A DNA stretch of 64,000 nucleotides from Pararheinheimera marina (lineage in GTDB: Bacteria > Pseudomonadota > Gammaproteobacteria > Enterobacterales > Alteromonadaceae): NCBI RefSeq assembly GCF_042654345.1, contig NZ_JBHSGB010000010.1, forward strand, positions 310,001 to 374,000, written 5' to 3'. The notes under the pieces were generated by a model, which made no database searches, was not told where the DNA came from, and worked only from the letters and a program-made list of their open reading frames with translations. Positions 54,567 to 63,947 of the stretch are shown in pieces; positions within the stretch are counted from its first letter, which is position 1, and the number at the start of each line of letters is the position of its first letter. The position numbers and the translations under genes are program-made.

Positions 54567-55772
54567 ATGAGTATCAAAAAAGTTGTGCTGGCCTATTCAG
54601 GTGGTTTGGATACCTCGGCCATTGTGCCTTGGTTAAAAGAAAACTATGACTGTGAAGTCATTGCTTTTGTGGCCAATGTGGGTCAGGGCGATGAAGAACT
54701 GGTCGGTGTGGAAGAAAAAGCCATTAAATCCGGTGCCAGCAGCTGCTACGTGGTGGATCTGCGCGAAGAGCTGATCAAAGAAGTGATTTACCCAACGCTG
54801 AAAACAGGCGCTGTATATGAAGGCCAGTACCTGTTAGGTACCTCAATGGCCCGCCCTGTGATTGCCCGTGCCCAGGTGAAACTGGCGCTGGAGCTGGGCG
54901 CGGACGCGCTTTGTCACGGCTGTACCGGTAAAGGCAATGACCAGGTTCGTTTTGAGGGCGCCTTTGCTGCGCTGGCTCCGCACTTAAAAGTGATTGCGCC
55001 TTGGCGTGAATGGAGCTTCAACTCCCGTCAGTCATTGCTGAACTACCTGGCTGAGAAAAACATTCCTACCACGGCTTCAGCGACCAAAATTTACAGCCGC
55101 GATGCCAACTTATGGCACATCTCGCACGAAGGTGGCGAGATTGAAAACCCGTGGAATGAACCGTCTGACCAAATCTGGATGTGGACCAAATCACCAGAGC
55201 AGGCGCCGGACAAAGCAGAATATATTCAGCTGAGTTTTGAAAAAGGTGAACTGACGCAATTAAATGGCGAAGCTGTGGATCCGGTCAAAGCCATTGAACA
55301 GCTGAACGCCATTGGTTCAGAGCACGGTGTGGGTCGTATCGACATCGTCGAAAACCGTTTAGTGGGCATGAAATCCCGCGGTTGCTATGAAACCCCTGGC
55401 GGTACCATTTTAGTGGCGGCCCTGCGTGCGCTGGAATCTTTAGTCTATGACCGTACCTCACTGAAATACCGTGAAGAAGTGGGTCTGGAGTTCGCTCAGC
55501 TGGTGTATGACGGCCGCTGGTTCACCCCATTAAAAGATGCCCTGTTAGCGGCGGCGACTTCGCTGGCCGATCAACTGAGCGGTGACATCGTGGTGAAACT
55601 GTACAAAGGTAACGTGACGGTGACGCAACGTCGTTCCAGCAACAGCCTGTACTCGGAAGCCTTCGCCACCTTCGAAGGGGACGAAGTGTACAACCAGAAA
55701 GATGCAGCCGGTTTTATCCGTCTGTACAGCCTGGCCAGCCGCATCCGTGCCTTAAAAGGCAGTATCGACTAA
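54567..55772 (+). CDS. argG: Argininosuccinate synthase
   Basis: 401 residues. The ATP loop VVLAYSGGLDTSAIVPWLKE, CHGCTGKGNDQVRFE and SREINLWHISHEGGEIE-type region (here SRDANLWHISHEG) are clear. It joins citrulline and aspartate. ATG at 54567 with GAGG seven bases before, eight bases after the argF stop. Confidence 0.97.
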   Translation: MSIKKVVLAYSGGLDTSAIVPWLKENYDCEVIAFVANVGQGDEELVGVEEKAIKSGASSCYVVDLREELIKEVIYPTLKTGAVYEGQYLLGTSMARPVIARAQVKLALELGADALCHGCTGKGNDQVRFEGAFAALAPHLKVIAPWREWSFNSRQSLLNYLAEKNIPTTASATKIYSRDANLWHISHEGGEIENPWNEPSDQIWMWTKSPEQAPDKAEYIQLSFEKGELTQLNGEAVDPVKAIEQLNAIGSEHGVGRIDIVENRLVGMKSRGCYETPGGTILVAALRALESLVYDRTSLKYREEVGLEFAQLVYDGRWFTPLKDALLAAATSLADQLSGDIVVKLYKGNVTVTQRRSSNSLYSEAFATFEGDEVYNQKDAAGFIRLYSLASRIRALKGSID

Positions 55773-55799
55773 CAGAGGCTTTGTTGTAGTCTGACTGCA

Positions 55800-55826
55800 G
55801 GGCCGGTTTTAGTCCGGCCCTTTTTT
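55800..55826 (+). terminator. Intrinsic terminator between argG and argH
   Basis: GGGCCGG pairs with CCGGCCC around TTTTAGT and is followed by six T. It lies inside what is otherwise a continuous arg operon and should lower argH expression from the argC promoter. Confidence 0.85.
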
Positions 55827-55850
55827 ATGAATTCTCAGAGGGTAACAACC

Positions 55851-57230
55851 ATGGCAATGTGGGGTGGACGTTTTACCGAAGCCAGTCTGGCCGAGTTCCG
55901 TGATTTTAACGACTCGTTAAGTTTTGATTACCAGTTGGCGCAGCAGGATATTGCGGCCTCCCGCGCCTGGGCTGCCGGCCTGCTGGAAGCGGGCATTATT
56001 AACGCCGATGAAGCGGCTCAGCTGGATCATGCATTGGCCGATTTGGCGCTGGCGCTGGAGTCGAATCCTAAGTTGCCACTGGAAACTCAGGAAGAAGATA
56101 TTCACAGTTGGGTGGAAGCGCAGCTGCAGGCCAAAATTGGTGTGATTGCGAAAAAGCTGCACACTGGCCGCAGCCGAAATGACTTAGTGGCGACTGATTT
56201 ACGGCTCTGGACCAAACTGAACAGCCAACAAGTCCGTCGCTTGCTGGTGGGGGCCATAGGGTCGCTTATTCAGTTTGCTGACCGCTTTCAGGGCGCCGTG
56301 ATGCCGGGCTTCACTCACCTGCAGCGTGCGCAACCTGTGCTGGTCAGCCACTGGGCGCTGGCTTATGTGGAAATGTTTAAACGGGATTTAAGCCGTTTAG
56401 ATGATGCATTAGTACGGCTGGACGTTTGTCCGCTGGGGTGCGGTGCTTTGGCCGGAACCGGTGTGGCGATGGACCGTACGGCACTTGCACAGCGTCTGGG
56501 TTTTCAAAGCGCCGCGCTGAACAGCCTGGACGCGGTGTCAGACCGCGATTATGTCGTCGAGGTGTCTGCCGCTGCATCCATCTGTATGACGCATTTATCG
56601 CGTTTATCAGAAGACGTGATTTTCTTCTGCTCAGGTGAAGCTGGCTTCTTTAAACTGGGTGACGCCATCAGCTCTGGCTCGTCGTTAATGCCGCAGAAGA
56701 AAAACCCTGATGTGTTTGAGTTACTACGCGGTAAAACAGGCCGGGTGCTGGGCCACCTGGTGGCTATACTGCATACCTTAAAAGGCCTGCCGCTGGCCTA
56801 TAACAAAGATATGCAGGAAGACAAACAGGGCTTTTTTGACCTGATAGCCACCTGGCAGCAATCTTTGCTGGTGCTGTCCACCGTGCTGCCGCATTTGTCG
56901 GTGAATATCGAACGTTGCCGTGAAGCTGCTGAACTGGGCTACAGCAACGCCACTGATCTGGCTGATTACCTGGTGGGCAAAGGCATTGCGTTCCGTGACG
57001 CCCATGAAATCTCTGGTGAGTTAGTGCTGCTGGCGTCACGGGAGAAAAAGCCGCTGGAGGCGCTGAGCCTCACGCAAATGCAACAAGTCTGCCCCTTGAT
57101 AGGCGACGATGTCTACCCGGCACTGACCATTGAAGCAGGCTTAGCCAAACGAGCCGCCTTGGGGGGCACCTGCCCGGTTCGGGTCGGGGAGGCATTGGCA
57201 AGCGCCAAACTCTGGTTTGATGGACTCTGA
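55851..57230 (+). CDS. argH: Argininosuccinate lyase
   Basis: 459 residues. WGGRFTE at the N-terminus, TGRSRNDLVATDLRLW, the PGFTHLQRAQPV segment and the lyase signature GSSLMPQKKNPD. It releases arginine and fumarate. It is not fused to an acetylglutamate synthase domain, unlike the ArgHA form of some Alteromonadales and Vibrio. The ATG at 55851 has GAGGG nine bases before; an ATG at 55827 sits right at the terminator T-run and is unlikely. Confidence 0.97.
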   Translation: MAMWGGRFTEASLAEFRDFNDSLSFDYQLAQQDIAASRAWAAGLLEAGIINADEAAQLDHALADLALALESNPKLPLETQEEDIHSWVEAQLQAKIGVIAKKLHTGRSRNDLVATDLRLWTKLNSQQVRRLLVGAIGSLIQFADRFQGAVMPGFTHLQRAQPVLVSHWALAYVEMFKRDLSRLDDALVRLDVCPLGCGALAGTGVAMDRTALAQRLGFQSAALNSLDAVSDRDYVVEVSAAASICMTHLSRLSEDVIFFCSGEAGFFKLGDAISSGSSLMPQKKNPDVFELLRGKTGRVLGHLVAILHTLKGLPLAYNKDMQEDKQGFFDLIATWQQSLLVLSTVLPHLSVNIERCREAAELGYSNATDLADYLVGKGIAFRDAHEISGELVLLASREKKPLEALSLTQMQQVCPLIGDDVYPALTIEAGLAKRAALGGTCPVRVGEALASAKLWFDGL

Positions 57231-57235
57231 TTAAA

Positions 57236-57266
57236 AAAACCGGCCTTGTGCCGGTTTTCTTTTTTT
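57236..57266 (+). terminator. Intrinsic terminator of argH
   Basis: AAAACCGGC pairs with GCCGGTTTT around CTTGT, followed by C and seven T. Confidence 0.92.
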
Positions 57267-57631
57267 AATTTTGCCCGGCGTGGCCCTGAAACTCTCCGAA
57301 ACTTACTGCACGTTTTTTGCGCACATTAGCGCCCTCTTTTGTAACGACGCGCCTCATTTTTGCACACCAAGCTGCCTGCAGCGCCATTTGCTATCGCTGT
57401 TTTGCCTTGTGCTGGTGCATCAGATGAGACTTAATTTTAATTAGCTAACTAATTGAAATAGATGAAAAAAGTTAACCCTTAAAGGTGACTTTTTTTCAAT
57501 TGACGGTTTTTTGTCTGCTGGGTGATTGTGGGTTAACTCTTCGGATTAAGAGTGTGTGGGCAGTCAGCTGAGAGTCAGCGGGTAGTCGCCTTTCCTTAGT
57601 TAAAAACAGAATCAGAAACGAGACTACAAGA
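57267..57631 (+). other. Non-coding region before the right-end receptor operon
   Basis: 365 bp without a gene. It contains a 16-bp interrupted palindrome AATTAG-CTAA-CTAATT (57439-57454), a possible operator, and a small hairpin ACTCTT-CGGATT-AAGAGT (57536-57553). TTGACG at 57500 could be a -35, but the -10 is poor. No cobalamin-riboswitch B12 box or Pho box was recognised. Confidence 0.5.
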
Positions 57632-60199
57632 ATGCAACTAAAAACAAAAAGAACATGGTTATCGGCTTTAGTGTCAGCCTGCTGCATGGGAATGGCAGCA
57701 CATTCACCTCTGGTTATGGCGGAAGATGATGCCGCAGCAAAAGACAAAGATGTCGAAAAAATTGCGGTGGTGGGTTCCCGCGCTGCGCCGCGCTCGGTGG
57801 GTGAATCCCCTGTGCCGGTGGATATTATCGGTTCAGAAGAATTCGCCAAACAAGGCAACTCAGACATGCTGAATATGCTGAGCACCCTGGTGCCCAGCTT
57901 TAACGTCAATACACAGCCGATCAGTGATGCAGCAACCCTGATCCGGCCGGCAAACCTGCGGGGTCTGGGCCCGGACCAAACGCTGGTGCTGGTCAACGGC
58001 AAACGCCGTCACCGCGCTTCGGTTATTTCGTTCCTGGGTGGTGGTCTGGCAGATGGCTCGCAGGGGCCAGATATTTCGGTGATCCCGTCAGCGGCCATTA
58101 AACAGGTGGAAGTACTGCGAGATGGCGCCGCGGCTCAGTACGGCTCAGACGCCATTGCCGGTGTGATGAACTTTGAGCTGAAAGATGACGCTGACGGCGG
58201 CATGCTGGAAGCCAAATGGGGTCAGCATTACGAGGGCGACGGTGCTGCTGAACAGGTGGCCGGTAATATTGGGTTACCACTGACGCAAAACGGTTCGGCC
58301 AACTTCAGCTTCGAGTACAAAAGTTCAGACCCTACCGATCGCAGCGTCCAGCGCGGTGACGCCGCAGCGCTGATTGCCGCAGGTAACACAGCTATTGCTG
58401 ATCCTGCGCAAATCTGGGGTTCGCCTGAGATTAAGGACGACCTCAAACTCTTTGCCAACCTGAAACTGGATTTAGGCAACGAAAAAGAAGCTTATGGTTT
58501 TGGTAACTATGCCAAGCGTGAAGTGGAAGGCGGTTTTTATTACCGCAACCCAACCAACCGTAGCGGCGTGTACAATGGCCCTGAGGTCAATGTCGGCGGC
58601 ACGGTTTACGACACATTGCTGGTGGGCGATATGACGCCTGACGATGCTGCTGGCTGCCCGATAGTGCGGCTGGATGCCAACGGTATTCCTATTGCGTCTG
58701 ATCTGGCTGTAGTAACCGCCGATCCAAATTGCTGGACCTTTGCTGAACTCTTCCCTGGTGGTTTCACGCCACGCTTTGGCGGCATCGTCACCGACAGTTC
58801 GATAGTCGGTGGGGTGAAAGGGAAATTGGTGGAAGAGGTGTTTTTTGATTTCAGCACCTCCTATGGCCGTAACGAAGCCGCCTTTGCAATTAACAATACT
58901 GTGAACGCCTCAATGGGCGCCGACAGCCCAACCAGCTTTAAACCTGGTACTTATGTGCAAAGCGAAGTGGGGGTGAACTTTGACGTTTATCGTGAATTTG
59001 CCGTTGGTTTTTACGAACCGCTGGTATTGGCCGGTGGTGTGGAATGGCGGCAGGATACCTTTGAAGTGAAAGCAGGCGACCCGGCGTCTTATGAAATTGG
59101 TGTGCTGGCCGATCAGGGCTTTGGCATCGGCTCCAACGGTTTCCCTGGCTTTAAGCCGGAAGCCGCCGGTGTATTCTCCCGCAGCAACCTGTCGTTCTAC
59201 AGCGATGTATCGGCCTGGGTGACTGAGCAACTGATGTTAACCGGTGCTGTGCGGTATGAAGACTTCACCGATTTTGGTAACACCACCAACTGGAAAGTGT
59301 CCGGTTTGTATAAAGTCACTGACGCGCTGTCACTGCGTGCGGCGGCGGGCACAGGTTTCCGTGCGCCAACGGTTGGCCAGACCAAAGTGCTGAACGTGAC
59401 CACTGCTTTTGGTGTGAATGGTCTGGAAGACCAGGCGACCCTGCCACCGGATAACCCAATCTCCGTGCTCAAAGGCGGCAAACCGCTGAAGCCGGAGGAA
59501 TCGGACAACTACTCTTTTGGTGCTGTGCTGGACCTGGGCACAACCCATGTGTCTTTGGATATGTACCGTATTGACGTGTCCGACCGTCTGAGCCAGACCT
59601 CACCACTGACCCTGAGCGAAGACGATATTCAGACCCTGCTGGATATGGGTATTCGCGATGCGCTCAGCTATTCAAGCATCCTGTTCTTTACCAACGACTT
59701 TGATACCAAAACCACAGGGGCTGACTTAGTGGTCAGTCAGGATGTGGATATTGGTACCGGCCAGTCCAAATTGTCCTTGTTACTGAACTACAACAAAACC
59801 GAAGTCTCGGCCGATCCGCTAACCACCAATATCGACGACGTCAAAATTAAAACACTGGAAGAGAATCTGCCGAAGACTCGTGGCAGCGTCACCTTTAACC
59901 ATAGTGAAGAGAGCTGGCGTGGTCTGGTGCGGTTGAATTACTTCGGTTCCTGGTGGGAAGTGGACGACGACTATGACATCACCACAGGTATGAACGAAGG
60001 CAGCAAGGTACTGGTGGATGTCGAGCTGGGCTATCAGCTGACTTCTCAACTGGAAGTCAGTGTTGGTGCACAAAACCTGTTTGATACCTATCCGGGTCTG
60101 AACCCTTACGGTGATTCGGTTGGGGCGAAATACCCAACCACCTCTCCGTATGGTTTTAACGGCGGTTATTACTACATTCGTGCGGTATACACCTTCTGA
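57632..60199 (+). CDS. TonB-dependent receptor of the amine-oxidase operon
   Basis: 855 residues. Signal peptide (to about MAEDD), DVEKIAVVGSR box, plug (SPVPVDIIGSEEFAKQG, LRGLGPDQTLVLVNGKRRH, QVEVLRDGAAAQYGSDAIAGVMNFEL) and a barrel ending YYYIRAVYTF. The ligand is unknown. It lies 49 bp before a Tat-exported amine oxidase, so it may bring in that enzyme's substrate. A short hairpin between the two could reduce, not abolish, read-through. Confidence 0.9.
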   Translation: MQLKTKRTWLSALVSACCMGMAAHSPLVMAEDDAAAKDKDVEKIAVVGSRAAPRSVGESPVPVDIIGSEEFAKQGNSDMLNMLSTLVPSFNVNTQPISDAATLIRPANLRGLGPDQTLVLVNGKRRHRASVISFLGGGLADGSQGPDISVIPSAAIKQVEVLRDGAAAQYGSDAIAGVMNFELKDDADGGMLEAKWGQHYEGDGAAEQVAGNIGLPLTQNGSANFSFEYKSSDPTDRSVQRGDAAALIAAGNTAIADPAQIWGSPEIKDDLKLFANLKLDLGNEKEAYGFGNYAKREVEGGFYYRNPTNRSGVYNGPEVNVGGTVYDTLLVGDMTPDDAAGCPIVRLDANGIPIASDLAVVTADPNCWTFAELFPGGFTPRFGGIVTDSSIVGGVKGKLVEEVFFDFSTSYGRNEAAFAINNTVNASMGADSPTSFKPGTYVQSEVGVNFDVYREFAVGFYEPLVLAGGVEWRQDTFEVKAGDPASYEIGVLADQGFGIGSNGFPGFKPEAAGVFSRSNLSFYSDVSAWVTEQLMLTGAVRYEDFTDFGNTTNWKVSGLYKVTDALSLRAAAGTGFRAPTVGQTKVLNVTTAFGVNGLEDQATLPPDNPISVLKGGKPLKPEESDNYSFGAVLDLGTTHVSLDMYRIDVSDRLSQTSPLTLSEDDIQTLLDMGIRDALSYSSILFFTNDFDTKTTGADLVVSQDVDIGTGQSKLSLLLNYNKTEVSADPLTTNIDDVKIKTLEENLPKTRGSVTFNHSEESWRGLVRLNYFGSWWEVDDDYDITTGMNEGSKVLVDVELGYQLTSQLEVSVGAQNLFDTYPGLNPYGDSVGAKYPTTSPYGFNGGYYYIRAVYTF

Positions 60200-60201
60200 T
60201 A

Positions 60202-60221
60202 GGCGCGCTTGCGCGCCTTTT
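60202..60221 (+). terminator. Weak terminator-like hairpin after the receptor gene
   Basis: GGCGCG / CGCGCC with a CTTG loop and only four T. Probably leaky, as the next gene starts 27 bp later with no obvious promoter between. Confidence 0.5.
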
Positions 60222-60248
60222 GCGGTTCAGAATTCAGGATAACAGGGT

Positions 60249-61835
60249 ATGACAACAGATCAGATGACCCGGCGTCAGGCGTTGGCCTTGCTGGGTAAAC
60301 TGGGAGGAAGTGCGGCCTTGATGCAAGGGGCCGCCTTATTCGGACTGGCAAGGCCTGCCAACGCCAATGAAAGCAGCCAGCCAACCGCATTAAAACCTGC
60401 CGGACAAGGTGGACCGAAAGTACTGATCTTAGGGGCTGGGATCAGTGGTTTAATCAGCGCTTATGAGCTGACCAAAGCGGGTTATCAGTGCCAGATCCTC
60501 GAAGCTTCGCACCGGGCTGGTGGACGTAACTTCACCATTCGCCATGGCGATTTAATTGATGAGCTGGGCAATCCGCAGCATTGCCAGTTTGATAACGAAC
60601 CGCACCTGTACTTTAACGCCGGCGCGGCCAGGATCCCGGCGCATCACACGGCCATTTTGCATTACTGCAAAGAACTGGGCGTGGAGATGCAACTCTTCAC
60701 CAACCACAATAAAAACTGCTACGCCCAGGACCCGGCCGTGTTTGACGGCAAACCAGTGCGGATCCGTGAATACGAAGCCGACGTGCGTGGGCTTTACGCC
60801 GAACTGGTGGCTAAATCGGTGCAAGGCAAATCGCAGCTGGACCAACCCTTTGATGACATTGCTATTGAGCAGTTGCTGCAGTTTACCCAGGCCTTTGGCG
60901 ACTTGTCGGCCGATATGACCTATCAGGGCACAGAGCGGGCCGGTTATTTAAGTGGTGGCATTCTGTCGCATGGCAAGCTGAAACAACCGCGGGCGCTGGC
61001 CGATTTATTGCGCAGTAACTTTGTGCTGGGCGCCATGCATTTTGCTGAAATTGCCGATCAATCGTCGGCATTGATGACCCCGACTGGTGGCATGGACCAG
61101 ATTGTCAACGCCTTGCTGAAGCAGGTGGGATCTTTGGTTCAGCTGAAGGCTCAGGTCAAACGGGTGCAGTTACTGCCACAAGGGGTGGAGGTCAGTTATT
61201 TTGCCAACGGGCAGCAGCAGACAGTGCGGGCCGATTATTGCCTGAACTGCATTCCAAGCCACTTGCTCTGTGGCATCGAAAATAACTTCCCTGAGCCTTA
61301 TCTGCAGGTGATGCGGCAATTGCGGCGCGGCAAGCTGTCCAAAATTGCTTTGCAGGCCAAAGAGCGTTTTTGGGAGCGTGAGCAGATTTATGCCGGTATT
61401 TCCTGGACCAATCAGGACATTACGCAAATCTGGTACCCGCCGCATGGCGTGTTCAAACAAAAAGGCATTTTGCTTGGCGCTTACAGTTGGGATCCGGATA
61501 TCGTTGACCGGATCTCAGCCTTGCCGCACAAAGAGCGGATCGAACTGGCGTTGCGTCAGGGCGAAGCGGTGCATCCGAACTACCGGCAGTATATCGAACA
61601 AGGCAACAGTATCTGCTGGCAGCGGATGAACCATATGCTGGGCTGTGGTGCCGTCTGGAGTGACGAGCTGCTGGAGCGCAGTTTCAGCGTGTTGCAGCAA
61701 CCGGTCGGCCAGCATTATCTGGTGGGCGATCAGGTCAGTTTCCATCCCGGCTGGCAAGAAGGGGCTGTGCGTTCGGCCTGGTTCGCGCTGGAGCATATTC
61801 AGCAGCAGGAACTGAAGAAAAGGAGCGCCGTATGA
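60249..61835 (+). CDS. Tat-exported flavin amine / L-amino-acid oxidase
   Basis: 528 residues. A twin-arginine signal (MTRRQALALLG, cleavage near ANA-NE) shows folded export with its cofactor. FAD fold: VLILGAGISGLISAYELTKAGYQ with the dinucleotide glycines (about 59-64), RAGGRNFTIRHG, and a C-terminal LVGDQVSFHPGWQEGAVRSAW that closes on the flavin, as in L-amino-acid oxidases and monoamine oxidases. It should oxidise an amine or amino acid to an imine. A cytochrome c gene overlaps its end by ATGA, so electrons may go to haem rather than oxygen. Substrate unknown. Confidence 0.85.
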   Translation: MTTDQMTRRQALALLGKLGGSAALMQGAALFGLARPANANESSQPTALKPAGQGGPKVLILGAGISGLISAYELTKAGYQCQILEASHRAGGRNFTIRHGDLIDELGNPQHCQFDNEPHLYFNAGAARIPAHHTAILHYCKELGVEMQLFTNHNKNCYAQDPAVFDGKPVRIREYEADVRGLYAELVAKSVQGKSQLDQPFDDIAIEQLLQFTQAFGDLSADMTYQGTERAGYLSGGILSHGKLKQPRALADLLRSNFVLGAMHFAEIADQSSALMTPTGGMDQIVNALLKQVGSLVQLKAQVKRVQLLPQGVEVSYFANGQQQTVRADYCLNCIPSHLLCGIENNFPEPYLQVMRQLRRGKLSKIALQAKERFWEREQIYAGISWTNQDITQIWYPPHGVFKQKGILLGAYSWDPDIVDRISALPHKERIELALRQGEAVHPNYRQYIEQGNSICWQRMNHMLGCGAVWSDELLERSFSVLQQPVGQHYLVGDQVSFHPGWQEGAVRSAWFALEHIQQQELKKRSAV

Positions 61836-62449
61836 AAAGACTGGTCTTGCTGATAGGCGCGCTGTTCAGTTATGGACTGGCCGCCGAAACCTTTCAGGCC
61901 AATGCGCAGTACTGCCTGGTGTGCCATGGTAGCAATGCGCAGGGTAATGCGGCTATTCAGGCGCCTAATCTGACGGTGTTGCCAGAGTGGTATCTGCAAG
62001 CGCAATTGCATAGTTTTCAGGCTGGCTGGCGTGGTGACCATGCCAAAGATAACTACAGCAAAGAGATGATGGCGGTTGCCAAAAGTATGGAGCCAAAGGA
62101 CGTCGACATGGCGCTGGCGTTTATCAAAGGTTTGCAGCCGGTGGCGGCTGTCGCGGAAACCAGCGGTGATATCGCCAAAGGCCGGTCTTTGTACCAGAGT
62201 TGTCAGAGCTGCCATGGCGCTGAGGCGCAAGGCAATGAGACGATGAAAGCGCCACCATTGGCGGGGCAGCATGCCTGGTACCTGAGCCGGCAACTGGAGT
62301 CTTTCCGCGCCGGGGAGCGTGGTGTCAATGCTGCCGATCAGCAAGGTGCGCTGATGCGGCAAATGGCGCTTGGTTTGTCCAGCAGCCAGGATGTTCAGGA
62401 TGTAGTGGCTTATATCAGTTCAATCAATCAACAGAAGGATAATCAATGA
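61832..62449 (+). CDS. Dihaem cytochrome c (c4-like)
   Basis: 205 residues. Signal peptide (YGLAAET), then two class I cytochrome c domains: CLVCH (C28, C31, H32) and CQSCH (C124, C127, H128), each followed later by a methionine that can be the sixth ligand (EMMAVAKSM and ALMRQMALGL). Periplasmic electron carrier. It overlaps the amine oxidase gene by ATGA and the RidA gene by ATGA, which argues that all three work together. Confidence 0.9.
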   Translation: MKRLVLLIGALFSYGLAAETFQANAQYCLVCHGSNAQGNAAIQAPNLTVLPEWYLQAQLHSFQAGWRGDHAKDNYSKEMMAVAKSMEPKDVDMALAFIKGLQPVAAVAETSGDIAKGRSLYQSCQSCHGAEAQGNETMKAPPLAGQHAWYLSRQLESFRAGERGVNAADQQGALMRQMALGLSSSQDVQDVVAYISSINQQKDNQ

Positions 62450-62925
62450 AAGCAGTGATAACCACGGCGGCTTTGTTGCTGGTCGCAGCCTCAGCGCAGG
62501 CAGAGGTGAAGCGCTATCCGTTACCTGGCAACAGTACTTTCCCTATCGCCAGTGCAGTCGAAGTCGGCAAACTGGTGTTTGAAAGTGGTAAAGTGCCTGC
62601 GCCGGCGGATCCAAAGGCAGACAAAACATCCGCGGCCTATTGGGGCAACACAGAGCAGCAGACGGTCAGCGTATTGTCACAAATTGAAGCATCACTGAAA
62701 GCCAAAGGCCTGGGCATGGGCGATGTGGTGAAAATGACGGTGTTCCTGGTCGGTGACCCTGCGCTGGAAGGCAAGATGGATTTCACCGGCTTTATGAAAG
62801 GCTACACGCAGTTTTTTGGTACTGCAGCGCAGCCTAATTTACCAGCCCGCTCTGCCTTTCAAATAGCAGGTTTGGTGGCACCAGGCATGCTGGTTGAAAT
62901 TGAAGTGATTGCTGTCCGGCCTTAA
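62446..62925 (+). CDS. Exported RidA-family (YjgF/UK114) protein
   Basis: 159 residues. A signal peptide (LLLVAASAQA-E) precedes a full RidA domain; the substrate arginine R135 in NLPARSAFQIAG and E151 in LVEIEVIAV match the active-site Arg and Glu of RidA. RidA hydrolyses reactive enamines and imines to ketones or aldehydes plus ammonia. Most RidA proteins are cytoplasmic; export here fits the periplasmic amine oxidase encoded two genes before. Ends 2 bp from the convergent DUF1428 gene. Confidence 0.88.
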   Translation: MKAVITTAALLLVAASAQAEVKRYPLPGNSTFPIASAVEVGKLVFESGKVPAPADPKADKTSAAYWGNTEQQTVSVLSQIEASLKAKGLGMGDVVKMTVFLVGDPALEGKMDFTGFMKGYTQFFGTAAQPNLPARSAFQIAGLVAPGMLVEIEVIAVRP

Positions 62926-62927
62926 TC

Positions 62928-63284
62928 TCAGGCTTTAACCAGTAACCGGAAGCCGCCGTAGGCCATACGGCGGCAATCAAATACCGGGTCTTTCTGCTCC
63001 ATCATCTGCTGCAACCTCGGGTCGGCCATCACCTTTTCGTTGACGGCATCCCGGTGGGCTTTATCCCGGTAGCTGATCCAGCTGAACACCACCACTTCGT
63101 TGGCATTGCAGCCGGCTTTATTTAAAAAGCTGTCCACGCCGTCAATCTGCATATCATCGCCAACCGTTTCGACATAATCCAAAGCGCCGTATTCTTTCCA
63201 CACTATTGCAGCGTCCGCTGCCATTTGTTTGTATTCCTCCAGACGGTGGCTGGCAACAGGAATTAAAAAGCCGTCGACATACAT
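62928..63284 (-). CDS. DUF1428 family protein
   Basis: 118 residues, a ferredoxin-like alpha-beta domain of the YbaA type: MYVDGFLIPVASHRLEEYKQMA, WKEYGALDYVETVGDD, VVFSWISYRDKAHRDAVNEKVMADPRL. Function unknown in the family. AGGAGA stands six bases before the ATG at 63284, whose first base is the last base of the upstream gene's stop (TGATG), so the two are coupled. Confidence 0.85.
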   Translation of the reverse strand: MYVDGFLIPVASHRLEEYKQMAADAAIVWKEYGALDYVETVGDDMQIDGVDSFLNKAGCNANEVVVFSWISYRDKAHRDAVNEKVMADPRLQQMMEQKDPVFDCRRMAYGGFRLLVKA

Positions 63285-63943
63285 CAAAGTTCTCCTGGAT
63301 TAAATTGAGCTAAACAGAGTTGGAGCGCTTGATTCAGCGCGGGTAAAAAGGTGGGGTTGGCCTGTTTGCCCAGGTAAAAGCCCCCCGGCACTTTATTGAA
63401 CTCGCTGCTGAAGTACTGCTGCTTGCGCTGAGATTGCAAAATGAGGAAAGTTTCCTGGGGCATCAAGGCGAAGTCCACTCTGCCTGCATCCAACATGTCG
63501 AGCTGGGTACGGAAATCTTCCACCAGCACAAGTTGGTCAAACCCTTTAGCCTTCAGCTGTTCGACCTGCAAGGCCCCCCGTTTAACCACAATACTGTGCT
63601 CTGCTAGCGGACTCGGTGCTTTAGCTGTGCTAAGCCACAGATTACGAACATAAAACAGCACGTCACTGGCGATCGCGTACTGCTCTCGTTCGGGTGAAAA
63701 AATAGCCGGGTACACCAGGTCCAGATCGCCGGATTCAAGGGAATGAAATAAGCGGGTGGTAGGGTAGGATTGCCAGGACCAGTGCAGCCTGGAGTGCTGC
63801 TCAATGCAATAAAGTAGTTGAGAGCGCAGGCTTTTGCCTGCAGAACCGGGCAACTCGTCACTGAAGCGATCTGGATAACCAGCTTTCAGCACGGGTTGTG
63901 CTGACAGCTGAAAACTCAGACAGACCAGATAAATCAGACGCAT
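63284..63943 (-). CDS. Periplasmic solute-binding protein family 3-like
   Basis: 219 residues. Short signal peptide (LVCLSFQLSAQ), then a two-lobe binding fold: LKAGYPDRFS, WQSYPTTRLFHSLESGDLDLVYPAIFSPEREQYAI and VVKRGALQVEQLKAKGFDQLVLVEDFRTQLDMLDAGRVDFALMP split by a hinge. No transporter genes adjoin. Together with DUF1428 it forms a two-gene unit with a 16-bp inverted repeat at its promoter. Confidence 0.72.
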   Translation of the reverse strand: MRLIYLVCLSFQLSAQPVLKAGYPDRFSDELPGSAGKSLRSQLLYCIEQHSRLHWSWQSYPTTRLFHSLESGDLDLVYPAIFSPEREQYAIASDVLFYVRNLWLSTAKAPSPLAEHSIVVKRGALQVEQLKAKGFDQLVLVEDFRTQLDMLDAGRVDFALMPQETFLILQSQRKQQYFSSEFNKVPGGFYLGKQANPTFLPALNQALQLCLAQFNPGEL

Positions 63944-63947
63944 AACA

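Noticed and set aside
57267..57631. Cobalamin or other riboswitch before the TonB receptor
   Set aside because: No B12-box sequence or long paired core could be found; only small hairpins.
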